The notes below the pieces were generated by a model. It searched no databases. It was not told the DNA's origin and worked only from the letters and a program-made list of their open reading frames with translations. This document shows positions 22,701-33,364 of a stretch of DNA of 64,000 nt, one piece after another. Every line of letters starts with the position of its first letter. Within the stretch, counting starts at the first letter, position 1. Made by a program: the position numbers and the translations under genes. Source of the stretch: Eutreptiella sp. 'Long Island Sound 2002' (taxonomy: Eukaryota > Euglenozoa > Euglenophyceae > Eutreptiales > Eutreptiaceae); NCBI GenBank assembly GCA_964036045.1, contig OZ038381.1:118746343-118810342 (forward strand), read 5' to 3'.

Positions 22701-23730
22701 CTTGCTCAGTGACGTCGTGTATACGTTGCTGGACCAAGGCTCGTACTTCTTCAAGTGCTGATGTTCAGCATGGCCACCCGCAAGGAGTTGCTTTTCTCTT
22801 CCCTCCTGCATCCACAGAGACGTCCAATTGGTATTTTGCAATTGCCTGGAGCGCGTAGCACTCGGCATTAGGTGGTACAGCCTCAAAGATACAACTCTGG
22901 ACGTCGTGCAAGCATTCGTTCAATATCTCCAGTTCAAACTCTTTGTCATACCTCACACAGGGTTGTGGCTCCAGGGAAAGGTTGACGTGCCTCCTCTTTA
23001 TGGCATTTGATGCTCTGTGTATCCCCTCCATCCCCGGGGTGCTAAGGAACGGCGGCCGATGTCTGCTTGCTATCCTGCTTCGAGGTCTGTTGCGCTTTCA
23101 GCAACTTGAGCTCCCACTGCCACTTCAGTGTCTCGTTCACCGCCATCAACTTGTCTTCCATCGTCCCAGACGTCTTGACGTTCCAATTCACAGGTTTTCG
23201 GTCCCCCAACTTCTTCATCTGGTTCTGAAGCTTCTGAGAATTCCTCCAGTGGTAAGAGTTCGTCTTCGTGATCATTGGCAGGAGTTGGTGAGACAGCCAT
23301 ATGTGGTGCATCCAGTCCAGGGCTCTTTTCCTAGTTCCTCGATTCACTATGCGTAGCCACTTGCAAATGTGTGAGTCCAAAGCACTCAATGGTATTTATC
23401 CATCAGAAGCATCTATGTCAATGGTATTGATCCATCAGAAGCATCTTTGTAAGACGCAGTAGAGCCCCAACCTGGAGCTGGTAAGGGGGTCTTGGCCCCT
23501 TTGGGCACATACAAAGGCACGTCCGGTGGAGGTACATTGACTTTGGTCAGTTTGTCAAATAGAGGTTGCCACTTCGCTCCTTCTCCAGTCTGCCCCCAGT
23601 CCGGTGCCATAACAACCACCTTAGCACGATCTAGAGCGGCTGTGGTGAGCATCTTCAGGCTACGAGACCATGGTGGATTCACCCAGCAGAGTCTCAGACC
23701 TGACGAATCATACCCGTAACAGGAATTGAG
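22701..23730. repeat. ~1-kb duplicated retroelement segment, copy B
   Basis: This matches 12245-13249. It begins exactly after the (ACCT)5 tail and runs on into the protease and gag region, which copy A lacks. It carries an extra ~30-bp tandem duplication near 23380-23450 (a TGGTATTTATCCATCAGAAG-type unit repeated), which accounts for most of the length difference. Confidence 0.9.
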
Positions 23731-23841
23731 TATTGTGCAATACAAAGCTTCGGTGTTGTTTCTCGATTTCGCATACAGATCCACGGTACATACCCGGTCT
23801 CCCATCTCTGCAAGTACTGGTGCGTTGAATTCTGGTGGCAA
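23413..23841 (-). pseudogene. NPPW-type domain of the Ty3-like element, copy B
   Basis: The frame gives VDLYAKSRNN, a Cys/Tyr stretch, WVNPPWS (NPPW at 23668-23679), DRAKVVVMAPDW and WQPLFDKL. A pattern of VDLFA, N, a PPW/PPF step and a hydrophobic strand ending in AP-W, then W-PLL is known next to RNase H or methylase-like parts of DIRS and some Ty3 elements, so this may be such a domain placed between protease and RT. That assignment is by pattern only. Two TAG codons precede the frame and no clean join to the protease remains. Confidence 0.6.
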
Positions 23842-23961
23842 ACGGAACGACTACTACTTCCCATGACAAAATGAGTGCTGCCTCCCTGTGGACAATCCAT
23901 GCTCCTCGTGATCAGGGGAGGCTTTCCCCTGAATCTCTTCAAGCGGTACCAGGTCCACTTG

Positions 23962-24367
23962 CTACGTCTCGGGGTTCCTCACAATCAATTGAGACGGTGT
24001 TAACCGAATTCCCACAATAACTTCAGAGTTCTCTTGAATAAACTTCATCCAAATGCATACATCAAAGGCAGTCGTGTCCATGACAATGCAGGTGCGCTTC
24101 GACCCAAAGCGTTTCAGAACGACATCGACTTCTTTCCCCCCCTTCGCTGTAAGTACAATTCCCATGGCCAATCCGAACAGCACAAAGATTTTTCCTTCTC
24201 AGATCACTCACGATCCTTGAAGCAGCGATTGAGCCAGTTCCTGCAGTATCAAGGACCCGGGGGTAATTGGTCCCCTCAACATTAACTGTTAGCCATAGTG
24301 TGAGCCCCTCCTTTGCTGTCGGCCTAAGCAGTTCCACTATCCTGTCCACATCTGCCAACTGCAGCTC
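23962..24367 (-). pseudogene. Retropepsin-like protease remnant
   Basis: The minus strand gives LDTAGTGS followed by IAASRIV at about 24230-24253, matching the active-site loop of retropepsins (usually LDTGATGS), so the third residue is changed. A frameshift near 24180 moves into the frame 23962-24183, where FDVCIWMKFI resembles the second conserved FDVILGMDFL-type motif. The protease would cut the polyprotein. Here the shift and the altered loop make it inactive. It is in the same frame as gag, separated from it by a TGA at 24368-24370. Confidence 0.7.
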
Positions 24368-24370
24368 TCA

Positions 24371-25356
24371 CTTCCTCTTCTTTGCTGCAGGGTCCTCACT
24401 TTTCTCTGAGCGGACTGAAGCTGGCTTGGCTGCTGGGTTGGGCTTCGCTGCGGGTGTGCCAGGTTTGTCCTCGGCAAACTCAGGACGCTTCTTCATCTCA
24501 CAAGTTACCTTCATTGCATCTTCGTCTGAGAACCCTTGCTGCTTTAGGAACGCCTTGAGTGTCTCAAACCGCTGCTGCTTCTGATACTTGAAGCACTGGT
24601 CAGAATGGTGACTCAATTTCCCCCAATACGTGCATTGAATCCTCCCTTTGAACTCAGCAATCAACGCTTCCGCATCTGCGAATAGAGACTTTCCAGTGCC
24701 ACGGCCAGCACCTGGGCCTTTGCCACGCCCTTTGCCGCCTTTGCCCCTTCCTTTACCCTTTTCCCCTGTTTGAGATACTCAGAGGTCTGCGACAATATTC
24801 TGGAGCGTCATCAGAGATGACTCTAGGTCCCCTTTCTCACTGGGCTTCGAGCCCTGGGAGCCTGAGTGCTGGGACGAGGTTGAGGCGCTCTCTGTGGATG
24901 ACTTGTTCTTGGCATGGTACCTGCTTGTGCTCGTTTTGCCCATAACAACGCCTCCGTTCATAGCGAGGTGCTTGAAAGCCACTCATAACTCCGCAGGCCC
25001 CACCCTGAGATCAGCCAACTCCTGGTATGCATGCATCCGCCTGCAGACATTTTGGTCCTTGGTCCACTCAGCAAAGTGGTTGTCATTGATCTTGGATGCC
25101 ATATGCAAAAACCTCTGCTGGTCACTGAGAGCCCCAGGACTAAGCTTTTTCAAGTTCTGACCGAGATTGTGAATAGATTTGGCAACCGCTTCTGGCTTTG
25201 GATCATATGGCAGGTGCTGTACCTTTTGAATGTCACCAATCACGCTCAGATCCATCTCGACATGAGGGTACACCTTGTGCAGAGGTAAGTAAGTAAGGGC
25301 GGCCGCGCCCGAAGCCTCATCTGAGATCCCCTTGTTTGGCTCTCCCCCATCAGTTC
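24371..25356 (-). pseudogene. Gag remnant with zinc knuckle
   Basis: One minus-strand frame is open from about 25356, broken only by TGA codons at 24983-24985 and 24779-24781. The first part is a helical capsid-like region. Next come a Ser-rich linker, a Gly/Lys/Arg-rich basic stretch, a zinc knuckle at 24593-24634 and a Lys/Pro/Ala-rich end. The knuckle should be CCHC, but the second position reads Trp instead of Cys (CTYWGKLSH...C). Gag would form the particle and bind RNA. The capsid assignment rests on position before the knuckle and protease. The stops and the lost Cys indicate decay. Confidence 0.75.
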
Positions 25357-25687
25357 CCCTGGCGTCTTACCCCACGCCCGAGAACTTGAATCAGGTTCCC
25401 TTGGGGCTTGACCAGTGGTAGGATTTCTTCAGTCACTGCCCTTACGGTTCTTCCTTCCGGTCCCCCGTCGGAGGATCCTCTGGTCTGCCCCCCCAAGCAC
25501 AGTCTTTAAGGCGCCTGCAGGCGGGTTTCCTGAGGATAGCCGTCGCCGACAGCGCAGCACCGCTCTCAACCGCATTACACCGCTCCCCATCCCTCACGGG
25601 CTGGAGTACCCACTTGGCTCCCGGATGCACTTGGTTGTTGTGCATCCGAGGCTGGAGGCCAGGGGGACACTGTTTCCGCATTCCCCC
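25357..25687. other. Leader between the 258-bp repeat and gag
   Basis: This is GC-rich sequence of about 330 bp. On the minus strand, the frame running out of the upstream repeat continues here as a Ser/Pro/Gln-rich peptide until a TAA, in a different frame from gag. No primer-binding site could be recognised. Confidence 0.4.
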
Positions 25688-25945
25688 TGTGATGTACTTG
25701 TTGTGATTCCTTGATTCCCTTGGTGCCTATCTTTTCTTGACTTCCAGATCTACCTTGTCACTCACTCCCTTGCGCAGCACTTGAACACCGAATCATCCAA
25801 AACATAATTTCATCCACGGACTCCAAAGAGTAACACATAATAACATTGACCTTAATAATCAAATCAGTAATCTCTGTCTATGACAAATCTGATTTAGATC
25901 TCCTTTATGCACGCGCGGACCCATACAAAGCACAGTCCTATTCCA
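25688..25945. repeat. 258-bp direct repeat, copy 1 (LTR candidate or shared 5' exon)
   Basis: The repeat starts TGTGATG and ends with CA, and its partner is at 28872-29129. On the minus strand it contains an ATG at 25836-25838 and a short frame with one in-frame TGA, then about 20 more codons. It lies just upstream of gag. TG...CA ends fit an LTR, but no target duplication or primer-binding site is clear, and the coding-like frame argues for a shared 5' gene segment. Confidence 0.7.
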
Positions 25946-27714
25946 CTCCCCTGCCAAGACCATTCATGGTCTGATAAGGGAAAAAAATAGACACTAGGAA
26001 AGTGATAGGACTGTTTCGGGGGCCGGGGGGGGGCTGAGCAGTGCCCAGTCACTGTGCTGCGAGGGATCGCGGGGCTGGGCTGGGTTAGCTACCTACTGCC
26101 CACCCACCTGGTGTGGGACTTCTGCAGGCCCTAACAGGGGGGCTGCTGTCCCGGACTGCTGCTACCCACTGCCCTATGGACCCTACCCGGTTTTTTTTTA
26201 GTGGATCCGGCATAGGGGGGGGTACCTACCATGACAGGGTGTCCCTGGGGTCCCTTCGTACCACTCTGCTTCCCTCTGACCACACAGTGCTACCCAACTG
26301 TAAACACAGGGGGTTCTCACCGAGAAAAATGTCCCAAAAAACAATAACAGCAAAAATAGAGACATTGTCTGGCGGGGGCTGGCGGTGCTGATTTGTGCTG
26401 CTGCACCATCCAGCAAAAGGAAAAAAAACTTAATTTGACTGTGTTGCACCTCAGGGGGCAAAAGAGATGCTAAAAGCTGGTTTGGGTGGGAAAGGGGGTG
26501 GGAATGAAACAGCAAAACAGAGAACCGTTAACAGGTTTCTGAAAAAAGATGGACGCGGGTTAGAAAACATACAGCCATACATACAAGCAAACCATGTACA
26601 AAACCAAACACAAAACAAATAAATGAATCTTGTTGTTGAAGTGCCAGCGTGCTGAAGCCAACTTAAATGATGTACACTGCAATAATGCGCACTATATAAA
26701 TTACTTCATTCATTCAGTTAACTCCTGTTGGGACTCCAGCAGCTTCAGCAACTCCACCTGAAAAGAAACACAGAAGACAATCGATGCGCACAACCAAAGA
26801 AAAACGAACTGAAACCAGAGCATGTACGAAACAGTAGCACACCAACAACAGCAAGGAGATACCAGCACTGGTCGCTGGCTGCACAGTCAGAGAAAAAAAC
26901 CAAGCGAAAACGAGAACGAAGAGCAATGCAAGCAGCACTGCACACCCGAACGTGTGTGGTAGTGCGGCTTCGCCAATCAACCAGAATAACATTTCAAAAT
27001 AATCCAAATACTCAAACCGAAGACAATGAAACGCAGGACACAACAGACACATGCACACACACACGGGCACGTGGATATATAGCAGGAAGAAAGCAAACAT
27101 GTAGGCAGTTGCGGAGCTGCCAAACAAAAGCGGCTCATGCCAAACAAAACAAGTTTGTTGAGGCTCAGAAAGAGCCAAACTGACTAACTGGGGTCCACAC
27201 GACCCCACGGCGAAGGCGCCGTTCGCATAGAAAAAAATCAGGCCAAAAACTGGCCAGGGTGTAGCGCTTCACTGCGCTGTCCCACCTAGTGAGGGACTCC
27301 TCCCTGGGGCGTCGCAACACCCTTACCAACAGGGGGAGGGGTACAGGCTTCGCGCCCAAAGATCAGAGGAACAAACAGGGAACCAAGTTTAACTCTTCCC
27401 CTAATGGAGGCCCAGCTGGGTCAGGGCCTAAGAAACAAAGAGGACGAAGGTCACGTCCTACCTCACTAAAAAGCGAAAGGCTGTTCTATGCAACCGCCAC
27501 CCAGGGGCAACTGCCTAGCCAACCAAACTTGTCGGCACTCAAAATGAACGCCCTGCCCAACCAAAGAGCCAAACAGAGGGGTGGAAGTAACTGCCACTCG
27601 AAACTACTATAAAATCAACCAAACACGAAAACCGAAGACAAGCCTACATACACATAAACAAAAACAAACACACCTAGAAGGTTAAAACTGACCTAAAGAA
27701 CTATAACACCAAAG
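25946..27714. other. Region without a recognised gene
   Basis: The region begins with a perfect short hairpin (AGACCAT/ATGGTCT, near 25968-25983). G-runs occur near 26020 and 26215, and the DNA becomes A-rich after 26500, with CA tracts near 27050. Long frames here are low complexity. A diverse exon set could hide in it, but nothing was supported. Confidence 0.5.
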
Positions 27715-28061
27715 TCAAAATTCACATTCAGGATCATCAGATCTTGAGCAATAATGATCTAGCCCCTTTATCTGCTTTGGGGCAACAGGGCCAAAAAAAA
27801 AATGAGCAAGGCTGTCAGGGCCATCACACTGCGCGCACACACACACACGTACACACGCGCAGACCTGTTCGAGCCCATCCAAAACAACTTCATAAGCGAA
27901 AATGTAAAATTGTAAATCTAGAATCAAACAAGCACGAAAAACACAAACAAAAAGCAAGTGAAAGAAAACGAAGCGAACGACGACACCAAGGCACAGGCAC
28001 GGACATACCATAACTGGCTGTCCGGCTCTGGCGTCGTACCCATAGCAATGAGGACCATCGC
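27715..28061 (-). other. Candidate small exons with splice-like borders
   Basis: On the minus strand a 53-base segment (28009-28061) is preceded by a T-rich tract ending TTTTTCAG and followed by GTATGT. A second segment (27715-27771) follows a T-rich tract ending AAAGCAG and closes with TGA. The intervening DNA is T-rich on this strand, as introns often are. They lie downstream of the coiled-coil frame and could be its 3' exons. Reading phase across the joins was not proven. Confidence 0.35.
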
Positions 28062-28382
28062 CTGAAAAACAAATAAAACACTGACACGAAAGAGAGAACT
28101 GAAACAAACAACAACAAAAGGGAAGCAAACGAAGCGAAACGTAGCAGAACAAAGTGAAACAAAGCGAGACAAACGAAATGCAAGGACACAAACAACACCA
28201 CATACAATTCTTTCTCACCTGCCAACAAGGCCAGGAGGAAACAAAACGAAGCAAAGCAAAGGACAACGAAAGAAAAACACACGAAGCAAGCAGCGAAACG
28301 AACGAAGCGAAGCGATCAAGCAAAAGCACAGACATACCAAAACACTGGAACACAGAAATACCAGAAAAAAAAAACCATTAAC

Positions 28383-29022
28383 CTGTTGATCCATCTTCGT
28401 CTTCGCCACAGTCACAGCCTGGCTGGGCTCATGAGTCTTGCCCTTGTCAGCGCTGTCGTTCATTGAAGTCTCCGAGTGCTGCCATTTGGCGGCTGCACGG
28501 CGCGCCCTTTGAATTCTGGCGCCGCCTCGTTGCTTTTTTGAACCAAACACCAGAATCTCACGCTGCAATGCACGCACTCCTTTCTGCAGCCTCTCTTTCG
28601 CCTCCACCAACTCTTCCGCTCGTTCTATTAGAAGGCGAACTTCAGCTGTCAACTTGGCAATCTCCAACTTTGCTCATTGTGCATGTTCCTCTGATGCCTC
28701 CTCCAACACACAGTAGCGCGCTGCAGCGCGCTTGCAAGGCTCTGTCCTGGGCTTTACGCGTTGCGCGCAACAGATGAAGGAGGTCGGCACTGTCTAACTC
28801 TAGCTCCTGCTGCATGTTCTGGAGCTTCGTGACCGCAATCTGTACTCCGTCAAGGAATCGAGTCCGTGGATTGTGATGTACTTGTTGTGATTCCTTGATT
28901 CCCTTGGTGCCTATCTTTTCTTGACTTCCAGATCTACCTTGTCACTCACCCCCTTGCGCAGCACTTGAACCCCGAATCATCCAACACACAATTTCATCCA
29001 TGGACTCTAAAGAGTAAGACAT
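28383..29022 (-). pseudogene. Coiled-coil reading frame starting in the 258-bp repeat
   Basis: A minus-strand ATG at 29020-29022 inside the repeat begins a frame that meets a TGA after 25 codons. It continues open out of the repeat into a helical region rich in Leu, Glu, Gln and Arg (MQQELELDSADLLHLLR and, after a frameshift near 28680, EIAKLTAEVRLLIERAEEL), a clear coiled coil. The segment ends near 28383 at CAACAG followed by GTTAAT, a weak donor-like site. It could be a gag-type N-terminal coil or a host-like gene. I recognise no family. The TGA and the frameshift suggest a broken copy. Confidence 0.5.
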
Positions 29023-29129
29023 AATAACATTGAATTTAATAATCAAATGTGTAATCTCTGTCTATGACAAATCTGATTTAGATCTCCTCTACGCACGCGC
29101 GCACCCATACACAGCACAGTCCTATTACA
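28872..29129. repeat. 258-bp direct repeat, copy 2
   Basis: This matches 25688-25945 in the same orientation with scattered substitutions and the same TG...CA ends. The two are 3184 bp apart. Copy 2 reads on into the coiled-coil frame, copy 1 into the gag leader. Confidence 0.85.
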
Positions 29130-30786
29130 CCCTTGGTCTCGCGCACGCCCTGCTCAGGCGTGAACTTACGTGTACTCACGCCATTGACCCAGGGGCCTCA
29201 GGGTCGACCCTCATCCCTGCGGACACCTCACGGCTGTCACGGAGTTCAGGGCATTTTCCCGACGTCCCGTGGTCAGGTTCTCCATGGTTCAGCCATAGTT
29301 CACCACTCCATGGCGACCGGTTTCCCAGTCCCACGGGGATGTTGCGTGGCGCCTTCTGTCGCCCGATTTACCCTGCTCAGTTCCGATCGCCACCCTGCGA
29401 CTACCCGTGCTCGTTCGCCCAATCTTGTCTGTGGCCCAGTCCCCGCGTCCGGTTTTCCACTCCTCGGGGCCGTTTTTCGGCTCTTGCCACACCCCTTCCC
29501 TGGCCCCGTCACTTCATCCTGTCCCTCATCCCGTCTTTATATCCCAGCGGGCCGCCAACAACCCTTTTGCACGGGCCCACTGGATCCTCATCGATCCCGG
29601 GACAGTTACGTGCTGCTTGCACGGGTCGCTTCTATCTCCTCCCCTCTTTCCGTGCTCTGGCTGCCTTCTCCTGCCGGACCCCGGACTTGAACGACTGGGG
29701 CTTCTGGCCCACCCGCGCCTCGCATCCCGTTGACCCTCTCTGCGTGTTTATACCCCACCGGGCCGCCAGCAACCCAGTGGCACGGGCCCAAAGGACCGTT
29801 TTGCGCCCCATGCACTTGTTGCCCCTACTCGTACCCCTTCTTTCACGCTCCTTTTCCGTGTGCCGTACCCCCGCTGGGTTCCTTCCAATACTGCCCCCTC
29901 CCTGTCCGGATCTTTCTTCCCCTTGTGCGGACCCTTGCCCTCTCCCCCCGCCCCCTCTGTGTGTCTGTTTCTGTATCGGGTCTTTCGCTTTTTTTTGGAG
30001 GGGTCATCCTGCGTCCTTGCTTTGTTGGTTTTGTGTTTTGGTTTTTTTGTACGCTCCTCCCTTCAGGCACGCACGACACAGCATCACTGGACTTCTGTTG
30101 CTTTGGCTCCTCTCCTGTCTCTGTTCTGGTCCTCTCGCCCCCGTGGAGCTTTCCCCTTGGCGTTCCCCGGCCAAGCCAAGTGGGCGCCCCTCCCTTGTGA
30201 CGCCCTTTCTGCGCCCTCGCCCCGCCCTGCCCTCCATCGCGCGCCTCTCGCTCTTCCCCCGCCTTACTGCTCCTCGCCGGCCTCGTGTGTGCCGCGCTGC
30301 TCCCCTCCTCGTCACTGTTGTATCTTTCTCACCCACACGCGCCGCTCTGCCGGCAGGCGATCCACCTCCTGATAGGCTGGCTTGGGCGGCCTCCTCGGGT
30401 ACCCCGCCGGGCAGAATCCCCCGTCGTTCGTCCCCGCTGCCCTCCGCTTCATCAGCTCCCCGATGGTGGGGCGGGGCGGCTGGTATGGCTCAATGCGGCA
30501 CTTTGCCATGTTGTTGTCCGACGGACGATGTGGTGCCCTTGCCTGTCCTGTTTTGCCGCCATTGCGCTACGCTTTGTGCGGTCTGTCGCGGGCTGTGGTC
30601 CTTCGTCTGCCCCCTGCCCGTCACGCCTCGCGTGCCGCGTTTGCCACCGTTCTCGCGCACCCTGCGTCTGTAACCGGCCCCCCGCCGCTGCAGCCCTGCC
30701 CTGCTGCCCCGACCTCTCTCTCTGCCCCTCTGCTTCTTTCTCTCACTCCCGTCCCCTAGTCTCACCCCTCGTCTGTAACCTCTGGG
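29130..30786. other. Pyrimidine-rich stretch without a supported gene
   Basis: The + strand is strongly C/T-rich. A 500-codon frame runs through it, but its sequence is Pro/Ser/Leu/Cys-rich without domain features, and other frames are equally open, as expected from composition. No gene is called. Confidence 0.5.
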
Positions 30787-32250
30787 TCACCCCCTTGGAC
30801 TGACCCCTTGTCTGAGCCTGTGGTTATTTAGAGTCCTACTTAACCTCAGGCAACATTTTCTCCCGAACCCCACCGTCCCCTGTGGTCTCATGCCACCACT
30901 GATCTCGACCAAAGCTCTGCGTGTCTGTGGCGGCAGATTCGAAATGTGCCTCCCGGTTCGCTGGGCGTCGTGCTGCACGAGGAGCCCACAAGGCTGCCCC
31001 ACAGCCGTCAGGTGCCGCTGAAGCTGGGCCCTTGCCTTGAGCAGGCTCTCAGTGAGGACGATGGGGGTCACTCTGAAGGGCCTGTTCCGCCGCTCGATCA
31101 GGTCTGGCATCTGCAGCTAGTCGTGGGCACACAGACACGCGCAGTCATTACATTCCCGGCGTCCAGAACCTGGCCCTCGATGTGGATCTCGACGCCCTCC
31201 ACCGCCTTGCCGTACGCCACGCGCAGCCCCCAGAGGCAAAATGGGCAGAACAGCCCGTACCGACCGCTCTCGTGGGCCCAGTCGTGCAGCAGGCGCATCA
31301 GCCGGCCGTCCAGCACCCCGCCGCCGCAGCCGTTGCGGATGTAGATGTGGTACACGGTCCGGCGCCGGGGGCACGTGCGCTCAGCGTCTGCCTCATTGAT
31401 TTCCCGCTCCTCATGTGATCCAGCGCAACGTCCACGAAGGGCATCATCCCCTGGACCTCCGGGTCTGTCGCGTCCCTCGGCACGTCCCGCGCCTCCGTCA
31501 CCTCCTCCGTGTGTCGCAGCCCCGAGATCACGTGCCTCCGGTGCCGATATGATGCGCCCACACATCTCCATTGTGCGAACCAGCCTTGCAGCAGCCCCCC
31601 TGAACGTCCTCCCGTGCCTGCCCTCCTCCCTCTCCCCTTGTGGTCCGTGCTCATCATCACGTTGCCCTTTACAGATACTCTCCCCTCTGCTCCACGCCTC
31701 TACATTTCCTTGTCCTCTGCCTCCTTCAGTACCAGCCCTCTCTCTGCGGCAGTATCCGCTGCATCTGCATCCTGAGCCTTACCCCCTTTTCCCTTGGACT
31801 GTCCAGGTCCATCCCCGGGAGCGCCTCCCGCAGCATCCTACCCCACCTGTTCTTTGCGATCTCCAGCCCCCTGTCCTCTGGCCTGCGCGCGCCCTGGACC
31901 AGGTTCTGGAACGCACAGATACCCCGCCGCTCTTGTTCCCCTCTCTTCCTCCCTGTCCACGTCACGTAGGGGACCAACTCCACCACCTCCTCCGCCCTCC
32001 GACCCCGGACCATCCCCTCCTCCCTCCTCGCGACAAGCCGCGCAGAATGCCGCGCAGAACTTGAGTCCGTCTCTGACGGCTCTGGGCTGTGGCTGATGGG
32101 CCGCAGCGCTCCCGCTGCGCCCCCCTCTCCCCGCTCCTCCATCTGGCGCCACTTTCCCCGTGCGTGCCCACGGTTGTTACCTTCCCCTCCTGCCCTCTTC
32201 GCAGACGGTGACCATCCCTCCCTATACGTGGGGGGAGGTGTCCCCCTCAA
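30787..32250 (-). pseudogene. Unrecognised minus-strand coding relic in several frames
   Basis: Three minus-strand frames (31726-32250, 31098-31660 in two frames, 30787-31110) give balanced, charged, protein-like sequence unlike the flanking low-complexity DNA. One includes FCPFCLWG, with a Cys-x2-Cys pair, after a TVYHIYIRNG stretch. The last is basic, with RRNRPFRVTP near its start. They line up as consecutive pieces of one protein broken by shifts and stops. I recognise no family, and a transposon origin would fit the neighbourhood. Confidence 0.4.
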
Positions 32251-33364
32251 AGTCTGGGATGACCCTGTGCCGCCTGCGGGCTGTCACAGCCTCCTCCCTC
32301 CATCATTTTGTGTTCCTGCTCCGCCACCTCCCTCTTCCTCGCGTCAAGTTCGCTGCCTCGCCCCTGATTCTCTTCTAGGCCTCCTCCTGCACCTCCCTCT
32401 GCGCCTCCGGCAGGATACCCGGCTGCCGGAATGGCTACACCGGGGGGCGACTCTCCGTCCCCTCGTCCCCCTGCGCGCCTTTTACCCCTTGACTCCTTCT
32501 TCGTAAGGGAAGGATGGCCCAGAAATGGACGTCCCCCGAGACGAAGGGACGGACAATGGACAAATATGAACACAAGACCTCATACCCGACCTACATACAA
32601 ATGGGCAGTTTCCGCTCTCCATTGGGTATGGGGATACAGAGTCGGGGAGTGCCCTCAAAACACAAGAATTCAGCAATTCGATTTTATGTCCTAATGGACT
32701 GTACACAAGGTCCCACAGCGAAAGCAAGGGAGCAATGGGCACTCAGGACTTAGGCCTCAAACTTCCACCAATAGTGCATCCACGGGGGCGTCTAAAACGG
32801 TGCACTCAAGACCTCACAACTGGCAAAGATAGGCAAAATGGAGGTAATTCCCATGGCTGCCCTGGGCAGCCAGGGCGGGACCCATGGCTCATGGCATAGA
32901 AGGCAGGACCTAAGATCATATGTAACTGCAAGACTTGGAAATAGGTCCGGGATCTTCATGGGCCTAAAGATATGGGGGCGCCAATTGACCAGATGGGGGG
33001 CTGAAATTGGGGTCCCAAAAAGAAGTGTTTTGGCAAACCGAAAAATGAGCCAAAATTGGAAAGTATACTCAAGGGTATTCCTCCATGATGGCTTGGAGAC
33101 GGGACTCAACGTTCGGTGTGGGAGCCAATTCGAGTCAAATGTTGACCCAAACGTACGTGAGTCCCAAAGATCTCCATCTGCCATGGCATGGTGATGGCCG
33201 AATTGGTACCCACAAGTGTCAAAATGACGAAAGTGTCCACACTGACCTTGGCATAGCTCCTTGTGAGTGGGCGATTCGGTTCGCCCACGTGGTGTGTGAG
33301 TCATGGGGACCAATGTGCACAAGCTACATACCATATGTAGTCCATTAGATTCGGGCCACGCGAG
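32251..33364. other. Region without a recognised gene
   Basis: This is mixed-composition DNA. Short frames occur on both strands, but none shows a motif or exceeds about 215 codons with convincing sequence. No repeats were noticed. Confidence 0.5.

Noticed and set aside
24368-25356. A reassigned UGA codon in this genome.
   Set aside because: The intact LINE-A frames use TGG for Trp and have no in-frame TGA, so a standard code with decay of gag is simpler.
25688-29129. A complete LTR retrotransposon between the 258-bp repeats.
   Set aside because: The 2.9 kb between them holds no RT, integrase or protease, no primer-binding site was recognised and target duplications are not evident. It is kept only as a direct-repeat pair.
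29030-30673. A + strand frame of 547 codons.
   Set aside because: Pyrimidine-rich composition gives Pro/Ser/Leu/Cys sequence without any motif. It also begins inside the 258-bp repeat in the strand opposite to the better-supported frame.
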